The notes beneath the pieces were generated by a model. That model had not been told where the DNA came from. It ran no database searches and worked only from the letters and a program-made list of their open reading frames with translations. Shown here piece by piece: positions 19,422 to 27,604 of a stretch of DNA of 64,000 nucleotides; the stretch's first letter is position 1, and each line of letters starts with the position of its first letter. The stretch comes from Paucilactobacillus hokkaidonensis JCM 18461 (GTDB lineage: Bacteria; Bacillota; Bacilli; Lactobacillales; Lactobacillaceae). The DNA lies in contig NZ_AP014680.1 of assembly GCF_000829395.1 (NCBI RefSeq), positions 1,302,001-1,366,000 of the forward strand, given 5' to 3'. The position numbers and the translations under genes were made by a program.

Positions 19422-21131
19422 TTAGTCTTCTTGCTCTTGTTTCTTTTTCTTATTCATTTTACGAGCATGTTGATTAACTTCCATAATCACTGGCAAAATT
19501 ACTGGGTGCCGTTTAGTTTGCTCGAATAAAAACCGGTTTAACTTGTCGCGCACATCTTGTTTCAAATGACCCCAGTCGAATTCTTTATTATCCAAATTAT
19601 CCTGAACAGTATCTTCAACTAGCTTTGCGCTTTGAGTCATTAACTCCCGATTTGTTTTGACAAACACGAACCCACGAGAAGTGATTTTTGGTTGTGCAAC
19701 AATCTTTTTCTTCCGTCGATCAATTGTTACTACTACCACAAATATTCCGTCTTCCGCCAACACTCTACGATCACGCAATACAATATTGCCAATATCGCCA
19801 ATACCAGTTCCATCAATCATCGTATCGCCAACATCAACTTTTTGGCCCAAGTGCATTGTCTTACCATCGTAATTAAGCACATCGCCTTTAGCAGTGATAA
19901 AGATGTGATCCTCAGCAATACCTACTTCTTGAGCAAGCTTAGCATGTGTATTTAACAAACGATACTCGCCTTGAACGGGAATAAAATATTGTGGCTTCAT
20001 AAAGTTCAACATCAACTGTAAATCGTTTTGATTAGCATGACCAGATGGTTGTAAATCATCTGAAATGGCCTTAACCTCTGCCCCAGAACGATAAATCATA
20101 TCACGAGTCTTTTGGACAGTTGTCTCCATCGCATATGATGGAGTCGTCGTAATAAATGCCAAATCCTTATCATTTAGCTGAACATCTTTATCTTCTCCAG
20201 TGGCCATTCGTTGTAATGATTTAATTGGTTCACCCATTTTACCAGTTTCTAAAATAACAACTTGTGCTGGGTTTAATTCCTTGGCTGCCTTAATATCAAT
20301 TAACAGCTCATCATCAGGGAGCTGCAGTTTCCCCAATGAAAGTGCTGTACGAACAATCTTTTCTAAATCATGACCGGATAAAACAACTTTGCGGTCAACC
20401 TCTGCCGCGGCATCAAAAATTTGTTGAATTCGCAAAATGTTGGAAGCCACACTGGCCACCACAATTCGCCCATTTGTATACTTAAAAGTTTCTAAAATAT
20501 ACTCACCAATATCTTTTTCCCGCTCACTTCGACCAGTATTTTCGGCACCAGCAGAATCACTTAATAATGCTAAGACACCTTGACTGCCAACCTCAGCCAA
20601 CCTAGCCAAGTCTGTTTCATACCCCTTAGTGGCAGTCTGATCAAACTTGAAATCACCGGTATAAACAATATTACCCTGTTGTGTTTTCAACACAATTCCA
20701 ACCGTTTCCGGAATCGAATGCGTCGTCTTAAAAAATGAGACTGTCACATTACCAAAATCAATTTCTGTCAGTGCATCGATAACGTGAAAATCATTAAAAC
20801 TTTTTACCTTATCGTTAGCTTCCACATTTAGTTTTGCTAACGCAATTGTCATTTCCGTTCCAAAAACAGGAACTTTGAACTCATCCAAAAAATAAGGTAA
20901 TGCACCAATTGCATCTGCATGTCCATGAGTCAAAAAGACTCCTACAATTTTATCAGCATGCTCTCGTAAATAATTCCAATCTGGAATGACAACATCAATA
21001 CCAAGAAGCTCATTTTCTGGGTACTTTAACCCACAATCTAAAATAAAAATTTGATCGTCTACTTCAACTGCGTACATGTTTTTTCCATTTTCACGGACTC
21101 CGCCAAATGGAATGATATTTATATTACTCAT
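19422..21131 (-). CDS. rnjB: Ribonuclease J, J2 type
   Basis: A beta-CASP metallo-beta-lactamase nuclease (569 residues) acting in mRNA turnover and rRNA maturation. Zinc motif LTHGHADAIGALPYF has HGHADAIG at 69-76, where catalytically strong RNase J1 has HGHEDHIG, so the ligand usually written DH is DA. SGHANQNDLQLMLNFMKPQYFIPVQGEYR marks the C-terminal part of the catalytic core. Lost metal ligands are typical of RNase J2, which usually partners with an active RNase J1. The downstream region with RRKKKIVAQPKITSRGFVF is the C-terminal domain, ending in a basic KMNKKKKQEQED. The start follows AAGGTG. It follows dapA closely (20 bases), as in other lactobacilli. Confidence 0.87.
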   Translation of the reverse strand: MSNINIIPFGGVRENGKNMYAVEVDDQIFILDCGLKYPENELLGIDVVIPDWNYLREHADKIVGVFLTHGHADAIGALPYFLDEFKVPVFGTEMTIALAKLNVEANDKVKSFNDFHVIDALTEIDFGNVTVSFFKTTHSIPETVGIVLKTQQGNIVYTGDFKFDQTATKGYETDLARLAEVGSQGVLALLSDSAGAENTGRSEREKDIGEYILETFKYTNGRIVVASVASNILRIQQIFDAAAEVDRKVVLSGHDLEKIVRTALSLGKLQLPDDELLIDIKAAKELNPAQVVILETGKMGEPIKSLQRMATGEDKDVQLNDKDLAFITTTPSYAMETTVQKTRDMIYRSGAEVKAISDDLQPSGHANQNDLQLMLNFMKPQYFIPVQGEYRLLNTHAKLAQEVGIAEDHIFITAKGDVLNYDGKTMHLGQKVDVGDTMIDGTGIGDIGNIVLRDRRVLAEDGIFVVVVTIDRRKKKIVAQPKITSRGFVFVKTNRELMTQSAKLVEDTVQDNLDNKEFDWGHLKQDVRDKLNRFLFEQTKRHPVILPVIMEVNQHARKMNKKKKQEQED

Positions 21132-21151
21132 TATGTCACCTTGAATCTTTC

Positions 21152-22027
21152 TTATATTTCTAAAATTTTAAATAACTTAGTTTGTTCTGTTTCATTTAGT
21201 GCTAGGATGGGCAGCCTACTACCACCTACTTGGTATCCTAAGTGATTAAGTGCTGCCTTAACTGGTGCCGGTGAAGGATACATAAACAGTGCCTTCATCT
21301 TGGGGGTTAAATCTTGTTGAATCTTTGCTGCAGCTTGCCAATCCCCACGATCCACTGCTGCATACATTTTACTCATTTCGTCACCATATACATGACTGGC
21401 AACAGAAATTACTCCAGCACCGCCAATTTCTTTAGTTGCCAAAGCTAAATTATCTTCGCCAGAATATATCAAAAAATCATCTGCGGTTAGCTTAACCAGT
21501 TGACCTAAATCATCAATATCAGTGCATTGCTTAACTCCAATAATCTTGTCAACATGACTCAAGGTAACAACCGTTTCAACAGCCATTGTCACTCCAGTAC
21601 GTCCTGGAATATTGTAGATAATAATTGGCAATGCGCTTTGTTTTGCAACTGCTTTAAAGTGCGCAATCATACCCTTCTGGTTAGGCTTATTGTAATATGG
21701 TACAACTACAAGCGCTGCATCAATACCCTTAATAGTCCCAACTTCTTTGGTAAACTCAGCAGTATCCCGTGTATTATTCGAACCAGTTCCGACAATTAAG
21801 GGCACTCGTTCATTAATAATCTGGGCACTACGTGTAAATAATTCAATCTTTTCATCATGTGTCAGTGTAGGCGTCTCACCAGTTGTACCACCAACAACAA
21901 ATCCTTTGGAACCCGTTGAAATTAAATGATTGATTAGATCTTCCAACCGTTTAAAATCAATACGTTCTGCAAGATCATCAAATGGTGTCACAATGGCAGT
22001 CATCAAATCTACATTATCAAATGTCAT
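21152..22027 (-). CDS. dapA: 4-hydroxy-tetrahydrodipicolinate synthase
   Basis: First committed step of the diaminopimelate/lysine pathway: condenses pyruvate with aspartate semialdehyde. In the 291-residue form: [10 protein letters not shown] (46-55), the tyrosine pair YYNKP (111-112), [10 protein letters not shown] with Tyr138, and Schiff-base Lys166 ([10 protein letters not shown]). ATG at 22027 was chosen: AAAGGAG lies 11 bases upstream, and a TTG eight codons earlier has none. No other dap gene is adjacent in the window; its partner downstream is the RNase J gene, a frequent arrangement in lactobacilli. Confidence 0.95.
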   Translation of the reverse strand: MTFDNVDLMTAIVTPFDDLAERIDFKRLEDLINHLISTGSKGFVVGGTTGETPTLTHDEKIELFTRSAQIINERVPLIVGTGSNNTRDTAEFTKEVGTIKGIDAALVVVPYYNKPNQKGMIAHFKAVAKQSALPIIIYNIPGRTGVTMAVETVVTLSHVDKIIGVKQCTDIDDLGQLVKLTADDFLIYSGEDNLALATKEIGGAGVISVASHVYGDEMSKMYAAVDRGDWQAAAKIQQDLTPKMKALFMYPSPAPVKAALNHLGYQVGGSRLPILALNETEQTKLFKILEI

Positions 22028-22149
22028 AGTAATTATTACTCCTTTATTCAATTAATATTATTCCCGATTAGACGTTGCACTTATCTTACCACAAATCAGG
22101 TTTCTTGCGAATTAAGTGCCATCTATTTTTTAATTTATGTAAAAAAATA

Positions 22150-22179
22150 AGTTGCGACAAATTTAACTTTGCCACAACT
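22150..22179 (-). terminator. Terminator of rpsO
   Basis: AGTTGCGACAAA (22150-22161) pairs with TTTGCCACAACT (22168-22179) including G-U pairs; the minus strand continues into TTATTTTTTT. Confidence 0.75.
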
Positions 22180-22187
22180 CATAAAGA

Positions 22188-22457
22188 TTAACGACGTAAG
22201 CCTAACTTTTGGATTAATTCGCGGTAACTTTGTAAATTTGATTTACGCAAATATGCAAGTAAATTACGACGATGACCAATCTTTTTCATTAAACCACGTT
22301 GTGAATGAAAATCTTTCTTATGAACACGTAAATGTTCGTTTAGTTCATTAATGTCTGCAGTTAAAACAGCAACCTGAACTTCAGTCGAACCCGTATCACC
22401 ATCGTGACGCGCGTATTCCTTGATAATTTCATTTTTACGTTCTTGTGAAATAGCCAT
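22188..22457 (-). CDS. rpsO: Ribosomal protein S15
   Basis: Primary 16S rRNA-binding protein of the small subunit platform. At 89 residues it has the usual length and contains [39 protein letters not shown], the helix-loop that binds the h20-h22 junction, and the basic end [35 protein letters not shown] precedes the ATG. It is monocistronic, with its own promoter, a leader of about 110 bases and a terminator. Confidence 0.97.
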   Translation of the reverse strand: MAISQERKNEIIKEYARHDGDTGSTEVQVAVLTADINELNEHLRVHKKDFHSQRGLMKKIGHRRNLLAYLRKSNLQSYRELIQKLGLRR

Positions 22458-22570
22458 TGGTATTTCCCACCTTTCAATATTTAATCTACAACCTAGTTCT
22501 AAGTAAAGCGTCGGTGAGGATCGTTAAACTGAGAAGAGGTTGTTAGCTAACAAACTAGTTATCAGCCTTG
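22458..22570 (-). promoter_or_regulatory. Structured leader of rpsO, possible S15 autoregulatory element
   Basis: The leader carries a palindrome TTGTTAGCTAACAA (22540-22553). One arm continues into a stretch complementary to a second stretch near the ribosome site: AGGTTGT on the plus strand at 22537-22543 and its complement ACAACCT at 22488-22494. A hairpin whose flank pairs with bases near the start is the layout expected of a pseudoknot leader. S15 represses its own translation through leader structures in several bacteria; that it does so here is inference. Confidence 0.4.
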
Positions 22571-22574
22571 TTAC

Positions 22575-22603
22575 ACGATACACGAATCATTCCTTAATTG
22601 CAA
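22575..22603 (-). promoter_or_regulatory. Promoter of rpsO
   Basis: Minus strand TTGCAA (22598-22603), 17-base spacer, TATCGT (22575-22580). Confidence 0.6.
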
Positions 22604-22643
22604 GAAGTAAGCGTATTAAACACCAAAAATAGTTTTGATTGAG

Positions 22644-22672
22644 TTGCATTTGATTCATAATTTTTGTATAAT
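22644..22672 (+). promoter_or_regulatory. Promoter of rpsT
   Basis: TTGCAT (22644-22649), 17-base spacer, TATAAT (22667-22672); the start codon is 57 bases further on. Confidence 0.8.
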
Positions 22673-22728
22673 GGCAGATGTTGAAAATTTCAGGTCAGAT
22701 ATGATCATCACAATGTGGAGGTGAAACC

Positions 22729-22989
22729 ATGCCAATTATTAAATCAGCAATTGAACGTGTTAAGGTTAATGAAAAAGCACAAGTACGAAATGCTTCTCAA
22801 CTCAGCACGATGCGCACAACTATCAAAAAATTTGAAACGGCTAAAACAGCCGGTGCCGGTGCCGATAACTTGGATGAATTATTCAAGAACGCTCTTTCTG
22901 CTATTGATCGTGCCCATTCTAAAGGTTTGATCAAAGCTAACAAGGCAGCACGTGACAAGTCACGTTTATCAGCTCGTTATGCCAAATAA
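22729..22989 (+). CDS. rpsT: Ribosomal protein S20
   Basis: Binds 16S rRNA at the base of the small subunit. The 86-residue basic helical protein reads [21 protein letters not shown]...[11 protein letters not shown] and ends [24 protein letters not shown], the S20 signature. GGAGG precedes the ATG. It is monocistronic with a strong promoter and terminator, transcribed away from rpsO. An overlapping frame from 22715 is a shadow. Confidence 0.97.
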   Translation: MPIIKSAIERVKVNEKAQVRNASQLSTMRTTIKKFETAKTAGAGADNLDELFKNALSAIDRAHSKGLIKANKAARDKSRLSARYAK

Positions 22990-23001
22990 TAGTTAATTAA
23001 C

Positions 23002-23040
23002 AAAAAAGTCCTGAAACAGTTATTGTTTCAGGACTTTTTT
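23002..23040. terminator. Bidirectional terminator between rpsT and holA
   Basis: A perfect 17-bp inverted repeat (23002-23018 and 23024-23040) with A- and T-rich flanks can act on both strands. Confidence 0.85.
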
Positions 23041-23055
23041 TCTACATAAAATAAT

Positions 23056-24081
23056 TTAACTGGCTTCTCGGCCAAATCTTAACATAAATAATTCAAACAA
23101 TAGTTGAGGCTCTCGTTGAGTCGTTTTTAACTGCTGTTCTACTTCTACTAGCCCTAAATAGGCTTGCTGTAATACAGCTAACGAAAATGCTCGAACTGTT
23201 TGCATACCTAACTTAACGCGATATGGATGGACTTTCAATGTTCCGGCTAAGCTCCCCTGGCTTAGCCCATGATCGCTTAATACTTTAATTTGAATTAATA
23301 GTCTAAACTGTCCCACTAACACTGCATTAATTTTCAGTGGCTGTTCTTGACTGCCAATTAAATCTTGATAATGTTGAACTGCTATCTTTTGATCATGTTT
23401 TAGTACCGCATTGACTAAATCAAATACATTTTGATCTAACGATTGAGGTACCAATCCAATCACACCAGCCTGTGTTATTTGCTTAGCTTGAAATCCAAAT
23501 AATTCTAATTTTGCAATTGATCCAGCCATTAATTCATAATCTGCATTGGTTCGTTGAACTAGTGTATCGAGTGCCCCATTTTCAAATTGATAACCATCTT
23601 TATTTACCTGTTTAAGAACACTTTGCCGTGCCTGTTGTTCAGACAACGGTGCAGCACTAATTTGCGTTGCCACCTTGTTTAATCGTTTAACCACTTTTTT
23701 CCGCCCATCGAGTTTTTCATATGGCGCAAACAACACTAAAACAGTATCTGGTTGTGGGTGCTCCAAATATGATAATAACCCATCGACATCGTGATCAATT
23801 TTATGATTTGCTTGTTCTCCAGTCAAAAAATAAGGTTTGGTAATCAAAACAAGTCGCCGTTCACCAAAAAAAGGTGCGGATACAGCATCATCTAATGCTG
23901 TCGCCAATGGTGTGACCTCCATGTCATAGCTACCAACATTCATCACCTTCTCATCTTCCGGAATCAACTGATTAAACAGATCTCGAGCCTGTTGTCGTAA
24001 AATTCCCTGAGTACCTATAACTAAGTAAACATTGTCAGGTGCATTTTGTTTTAATTGTTGTTTGAGGGCTGTAACATCCAT
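23056..24081 (-). CDS. holA: DNA polymerase III subunit delta
   Basis: Clamp-loader subunit that opens the sliding clamp. The 341-residue product shows the HolA N-terminal AAA-like fold (VYLVIGTQGILRQQARDLFNQLI), VSAPFFGERRLVLITKPYFL, LFAPYEKLDGRKKVVKRL and the C-terminal collar part (HPYRVKLGMQTVRAFSLAVLQQAYLGLVEVEQQLKTTQREP). It overlaps the end of comEC by 31 bases. The comEC-holA-(rpsT) order is conserved in Firmicutes. Confidence 0.93.
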   Translation of the reverse strand: MDVTALKQQLKQNAPDNVYLVIGTQGILRQQARDLFNQLIPEDEKVMNVGSYDMEVTPLATALDDAVSAPFFGERRLVLITKPYFLTGEQANHKIDHDVDGLLSYLEHPQPDTVLVLFAPYEKLDGRKKVVKRLNKVATQISAAPLSEQQARQSVLKQVNKDGYQFENGALDTLVQRTNADYELMAGSIAKLELFGFQAKQITQAGVIGLVPQSLDQNVFDLVNAVLKHDQKIAVQHYQDLIGSQEQPLKINAVLVGQFRLLIQIKVLSDHGLSQGSLAGTLKVHPYRVKLGMQTVRAFSLAVLQQAYLGLVEVEQQLKTTQREPQLLFELFMLRFGREAS

Positions 24082-26351
24082 GCTAACTCATCACCTTTCA
24101 ATTTAGTTACCCACTTGCTATGGTTAAACAAATCATATTGATAACTAATCATCCCAAATTTCTGAGTTGACCAGGCCGGTACTCTTTGTTTCTTTAACGT
24201 TGTCATTGTTTCTTGATTAGGATGACCGTAACGATTCATCCGGCCTGCAGAAATAACCGCTAATTTAGGATCAAGTTGTTGAACGAACGAAGGATCTGAT
24301 GCCGTTTTACTGCCATGATGGCCTAGTTTCAAAACATCAACTTTCAAATGTGGATATTTTTCCATAATTGCGCGTTCTCCTGCTCGATCTAAATCACCCA
24401 TAAATAGAAAAGTGGTCCTTGCAAATTCACCACCTAAAACAACCGAATCCTCATTAGCACCATGACCACTTTTAAATGGATGGATAATTTGCAGTGGTAA
24501 CTGCGGCACAGTTGACTGGTCCGTAATTGGGATTAACTTTGTATTTTGCTTTATTGCTAATGGTAATACTTTATTTTTAAAGTTTGGTTGTTTTTCCATT
24601 CCCTTAGGAAACGTAATTCGATCCACCTTCATATGTGCCAAAATAGATATACTAAATCCTATATGATCAGTGTCTTGGTGGCTAAGATTAAGTGTGTCAA
24701 TTTTGCTAATACCACGACTTTTCAAATAGTTGACACTAATTTTGGTAGCCTTATCAGTAGCGATTACTTGTTGAGCCCATTTTTGCTTTGGAAACTGTAA
24801 TTGTCCACCAGTGTCAATCATAGTTACCCGTCGGTTAAGGGGTTCTCGAATCAAAAAACTATCACCCTGCCCAATATCAAAAAAGGTAACTTCCCCGTTT
24901 AGCGGAAAATGGATTAATACAAATATCATACAATAGCCTGCCAGCAAAGCCAACCACCGCTTTTTATTTTGTGGCATTAAAAAAACAAATAGCGTTAGTA
25001 AAAACAATATCCAAGCACCACAAATTGGTGGCTTACCAAAATGAATCATTCCAGGCAATCGACTAATCCAATCAATTGCAACTTGAAAGATTTCTAAACC
25101 ATAATTGACAACTAACCCGCTGACTGGTAGCCAATGATATGCCAAGCTACTAATAATTACCGTTGGAAAAATAATGGTCGAAAAAAATGGAATCATTAAA
25201 TAGCTGGCAAATAAACTTAAACAGTGCCATTCAAAAATATAGTTCAAAATTGATGGTAGTCCAACCAGATTTAATAAAATAGCATTAATTAACTGATTTC
25301 CATTACGCGGTAAAAACTGTAACATCAGTGAAAGTAAATAACTCAACTGACCGCCCAACGTTAATAAGACTAATGGCTGATATAGTAAGCCCCCCAATAA
25401 ACTTAAACTCCAAATATCCAAGCGTTGTAGTCGAAATACTTTGATCTGGCCGATTAAAGTTAATTCAGTCATCAAAGTAGCCCGAATTAAACTGGCTGAT
25501 CCACCACCAATAATCAAATAACATGGCAATACCATAATTAACAGCCAATTAATTGTTTCTTTATTGAAATGACAGTAGATCAAAGCTTTTCTGAGCAGAT
25601 CAACAAATAAAACGACGTGCATCCCCGAAATGCAGAATAAATGAATCAGACCTAATTGCTTAACACCAGCCATCACAGTTGAAAAATCAGCATCTGAATT
25701 ACCAATAATTAAACTATTGCAATAGATCTTAAGCATCGCTGGCATTGTCGCAAAGTAATGGATTAGTGCACTACGGATTTGATGGCACCAATTAATAAAA
25801 GATTGTATTGTATTACCGCTATCTAGCGTTACTTTTTGAATATGATCGATCGTAATTTGATTATAGACGTGACGCGACCATGTGTATTGACGTGCATCAA
25901 ATTGATTGACATTAGTCGCTATCGAAATAGGCTCAATCTGACCGTCAATTTGCCACCTGCTACATTGTCGTAGTTCTAATAATTGCTGTTTTGCTTGTCT
26001 GGTTGCCAGACTCCCGTACACTTGTACTTGTTGACCGGTTGTTATGTTCTTACCAATAAACTGGTATTGATCACCATTAACTTTAACTTGATCTGGATAA
26101 ACTTGTAACTCAGCAGTCACTGGACGTTGCTTATCCACACTTGCATTATTAATTTTCGCTTGAAACTGCACACACACAACCGCAAAAATCACTATTAATA
26201 TAATCGTCCAACAAAACACAGCTGGTCGCTTAAGTGTTATCAATCTGATAATTAACCAGACCATGCCCACAATTAAAACGAGTTGATGGCCTAAAATGAT
26301 TCCTGAAATAAGTGCGGCACCAAGAGTGGGAAAAATGTAAAATCGTTTAAT
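24051..26351 (-). CDS. comEC: Competence DNA-uptake channel ComEC, non-canonical start likely
   Basis: Membrane channel that carries single-stranded DNA across the cytoplasmic membrane in natural transformation. The protein has an N-terminal hydrophobic region, an OB-like domain, the multi-pass competence domain (GVKQLGLIHLFCISGMHVVLFVDLLRKAL) and a C-terminal metallo-beta-lactamase-like domain (FFDIGQGDSFLI, LSHQDTDHIG, LKLGHHGSKTA). The first conventional start is GTG at 26270, but conserved-looking N-terminal sequence (FPTLGAALISGIILGHQL) is encoded upstream of it, with no ATG, GTG or TTG back to the comEB stop. ATT at 26349-26351, six bases after AAGAG, would give KRFYIFPTLG and a length of about 766 residues, normal for the family. 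This start is inference. Confidence 0.85.
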   Translation of the reverse strand: MKRFYIFPTLGAALISGIILGHQLVLIVGMVWLIIRLITLKRPAVFCWTIILIVIFAVVCVQFQAKINNASVDKQRPVTAELQVYPDQVKVNGDQYQFIGKNITTGQQVQVYGSLATRQAKQQLLELRQCSRWQIDGQIEPISIATNVNQFDARQYTWSRHVYNQITIDHIQKVTLDSGNTIQSFINWCHQIRSALIHYFATMPAMLKIYCNSLIIGNSDADFSTVMAGVKQLGLIHLFCISGMHVVLFVDLLRKALIYCHFNKETINWLLIMVLPCYLIIGGGSASLIRATLMTELTLIGQIKVFRLQRLDIWSLSLLGGLLYQPLVLLTLGGQLSYLLSLMLQFLPRNGNQLINAILLNLVGLPSILNYIFEWHCLSLFASYLMIPFFSTIIFPTVIISSLAYHWLPVSGLVVNYGLEIFQVAIDWISRLPGMIHFGKPPICGAWILFLLTLFVFLMPQNKKRWLALLAGYCMIFVLIHFPLNGEVTFFDIGQGDSFLIREPLNRRVTMIDTGGQLQFPKQKWAQQVIATDKATKISVNYLKSRGISKIDTLNLSHQDTDHIGFSISILAHMKVDRITFPKGMEKQPNFKNKVLPLAIKQNTKLIPITDQSTVPQLPLQIIHPFKSGHGANEDSVVLGGEFARTTFLFMGDLDRAGERAIMEKYPHLKVDVLKLGHHGSKTASDPSFVQQLDPKLAVISAGRMNRYGHPNQETMTTLKKQRVPAWSTQKFGMISYQYDLFNHSKWVTKLKGDELAWMLQPSNNN

Positions 26352-26360
26352 ATTTAACTC

Positions 26361-26846
26361 TTAGATTAAATATTGATCTAGCCGTGTTTCATGCAAAATA
26401 TCATGATCTAATTGGATGTGATTTAATTTAATTTGCTTTAACCTTAATAATTTCATTGCATACTCATCATTATTGTAATTACGCAAATAGTTAATTTGTG
26501 TAATTCCTGCTTGTAATAACATTTTAGTACACTGTAAACACGGAAAATCAGTAACATATACACTTGCGCCATCGGTTGAAACACCAAACTTAGCACACTG
26601 CAAAATAGCATTCATTTCAGCATGAATCGTCCGAACACAATGTCCTTCTACCAAATAACAATCTGAGTCAATACAATGCTCATCCCCAGAAACTGAGCCA
26701 TTGTACCCACCGGCAATGATGCGCTTATCTCTGACGATTGTGGCTCCAACTGACAATCGTTTACAAGTACTGCGTGAGGCCAGTAATACAGCCTGAATCA
26801 TAAAATATTGATCCCAATCGATTCTTTTATCTGCCATTGTTGTCAT
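26361..26846 (-). CDS. comEB: ComEB, dCMP deaminase family protein
   Basis: Zinc-dependent deoxycytidylate deaminase fold encoded in the late competence operon. It is not required for transformation in Bacillus, and recruitment of competence proteins to the pole has been proposed. In this 161-residue form: TIHAEMNAILQCA (His and catalytic Glu) and FPCLQCTKMLLQAGI (two Cys zinc ligands), plus the allosteric-type region with CIDSDCYLVEGHCVRT. ATG at 26846 has AAGGA seven bases upstream; ATG three codons later is equally possible. The stop TAA at 26361-26363 is in the same frame as comEC. Confidence 0.9.
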   Translation of the reverse strand: MTTMADKRIDWDQYFMIQAVLLASRSTCKRLSVGATIVRDKRIIAGGYNGSVSGDEHCIDSDCYLVEGHCVRTIHAEMNAILQCAKFGVSTDGASVYVTDFPCLQCTKMLLQAGITQINYLRNYNNDEYAMKLLRLKQIKLNHIQLDHDILHETRLDQYLI

Positions 26847-26885
26847 CCTCTTTTCCTTTCTTAGTATAGCAAACATCCATTAAAT

Positions 26886-27515
26886 CTAAACCGCTAATTG
26901 ATCTTTAATATTTGCGACTGACTTGTCACCAAACCCACTGACCTCTTTTAAATCATCCACCGTCTTAAATTGACCGTGTTCCTGACGATATTGCAAAATC
27001 AAGTCAGCTTTTTTATCCCCAACTCCTGTAATTTGTGTTAGCTGTTCTTTCGTAGCTGTATTTAAATTAATAATGGGTCCAGTAGAACTGTCGGCGTCGC
27101 TAGTTTCAGTTGAACTTTCACCAATTGGAGTTGTTACCTCTCCTTTGGTTGGCACATAAACAACTTGTTGATCATTAACCTGCTGGGCCATATTAACGTG
27201 ATTACTATCCGCACTAGCAGTTATTCCACCTGCCTTTGTTAGTGCATCTTGGATTCGAAGCCCAGATCGTAGTGCATACACTCCCGGTCGATTGACTGCA
27301 CCCTTGACATCAACATAAATCATTTTTGATGTACTCATGGTTTGTGATTTTTTGTGTGCAGTCGTACTAGTAAATCCGCTCTTTTGAATTTGTGCTTGAT
27401 TAGTCGGCTGCACCACCCCTTTTTTAACAGCAAAACCAATCACACAAACTAACCCGCATACTGCTAATAAACAATATTTTCGATAATCTTCCCACATTAG
27501 TTTTAACCATTCCAT
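26886..27515 (-). CDS. comEA: Competence DNA receptor ComEA
   Basis: Membrane-anchored receptor that binds double-stranded DNA at the cell surface. The 209-residue protein has an N-terminal transmembrane segment (about 13-30), an SLBB-like domain (KMIYVDVKGAVNRPGVYALRSGLRIQDALTKAGG, about 64-100), a Ser/Thr-rich linker and a C-terminal helix-hairpin-helix pair (INLNTATKEQLTQITGVGDKKADLIL...VSGFGDKSVANIKDQL). AGGAGG precedes the ATG. It starts the comEA-comEB-comEC-holA cluster. No obvious com-box was found upstream. Confidence 0.95.
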   Translation of the reverse strand: MEWLKLMWEDYRKYCLLAVCGLVCVIGFAVKKGVVQPTNQAQIQKSGFTSTTAHKKSQTMSTSKMIYVDVKGAVNRPGVYALRSGLRIQDALTKAGGITASADSNHVNMAQQVNDQQVVYVPTKGEVTTPIGESSTETSDADSSTGPIINLNTATKEQLTQITGVGDKKADLILQYRQEHGQFKTVDDLKEVSGFGDKSVANIKDQLAV

Positions 27516-27570
27516 TTTACTAACCTCCTAATTAATACATACGTATAAAAAAGAAGAAATTCATTAAAAA

Positions 27571-27595
27571 AAGCCAATCATTTTTTGATTGGCTT
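27571..27595 (-). terminator. Terminator of the ylbG-rsmD-coaD-ylbL operon
   Basis: AAGCCAATCA (27571-27580) pairs perfectly with TGATTGGCTT (27586-27595); TTTTTTT follows on the minus strand. Confidence 0.85.
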
Positions 27596-27604
27596 AAAAA
27601 CATA

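Noticed and set aside
22501-22600. A second T-box between rpsO and rpsT because of GAGAAGAGG resemblance
   Set aside because: No T-box core (GGTGGTACC-like) or terminator follows on the plus strand, and divergent promoters of two ribosomal protein genes explain the region.
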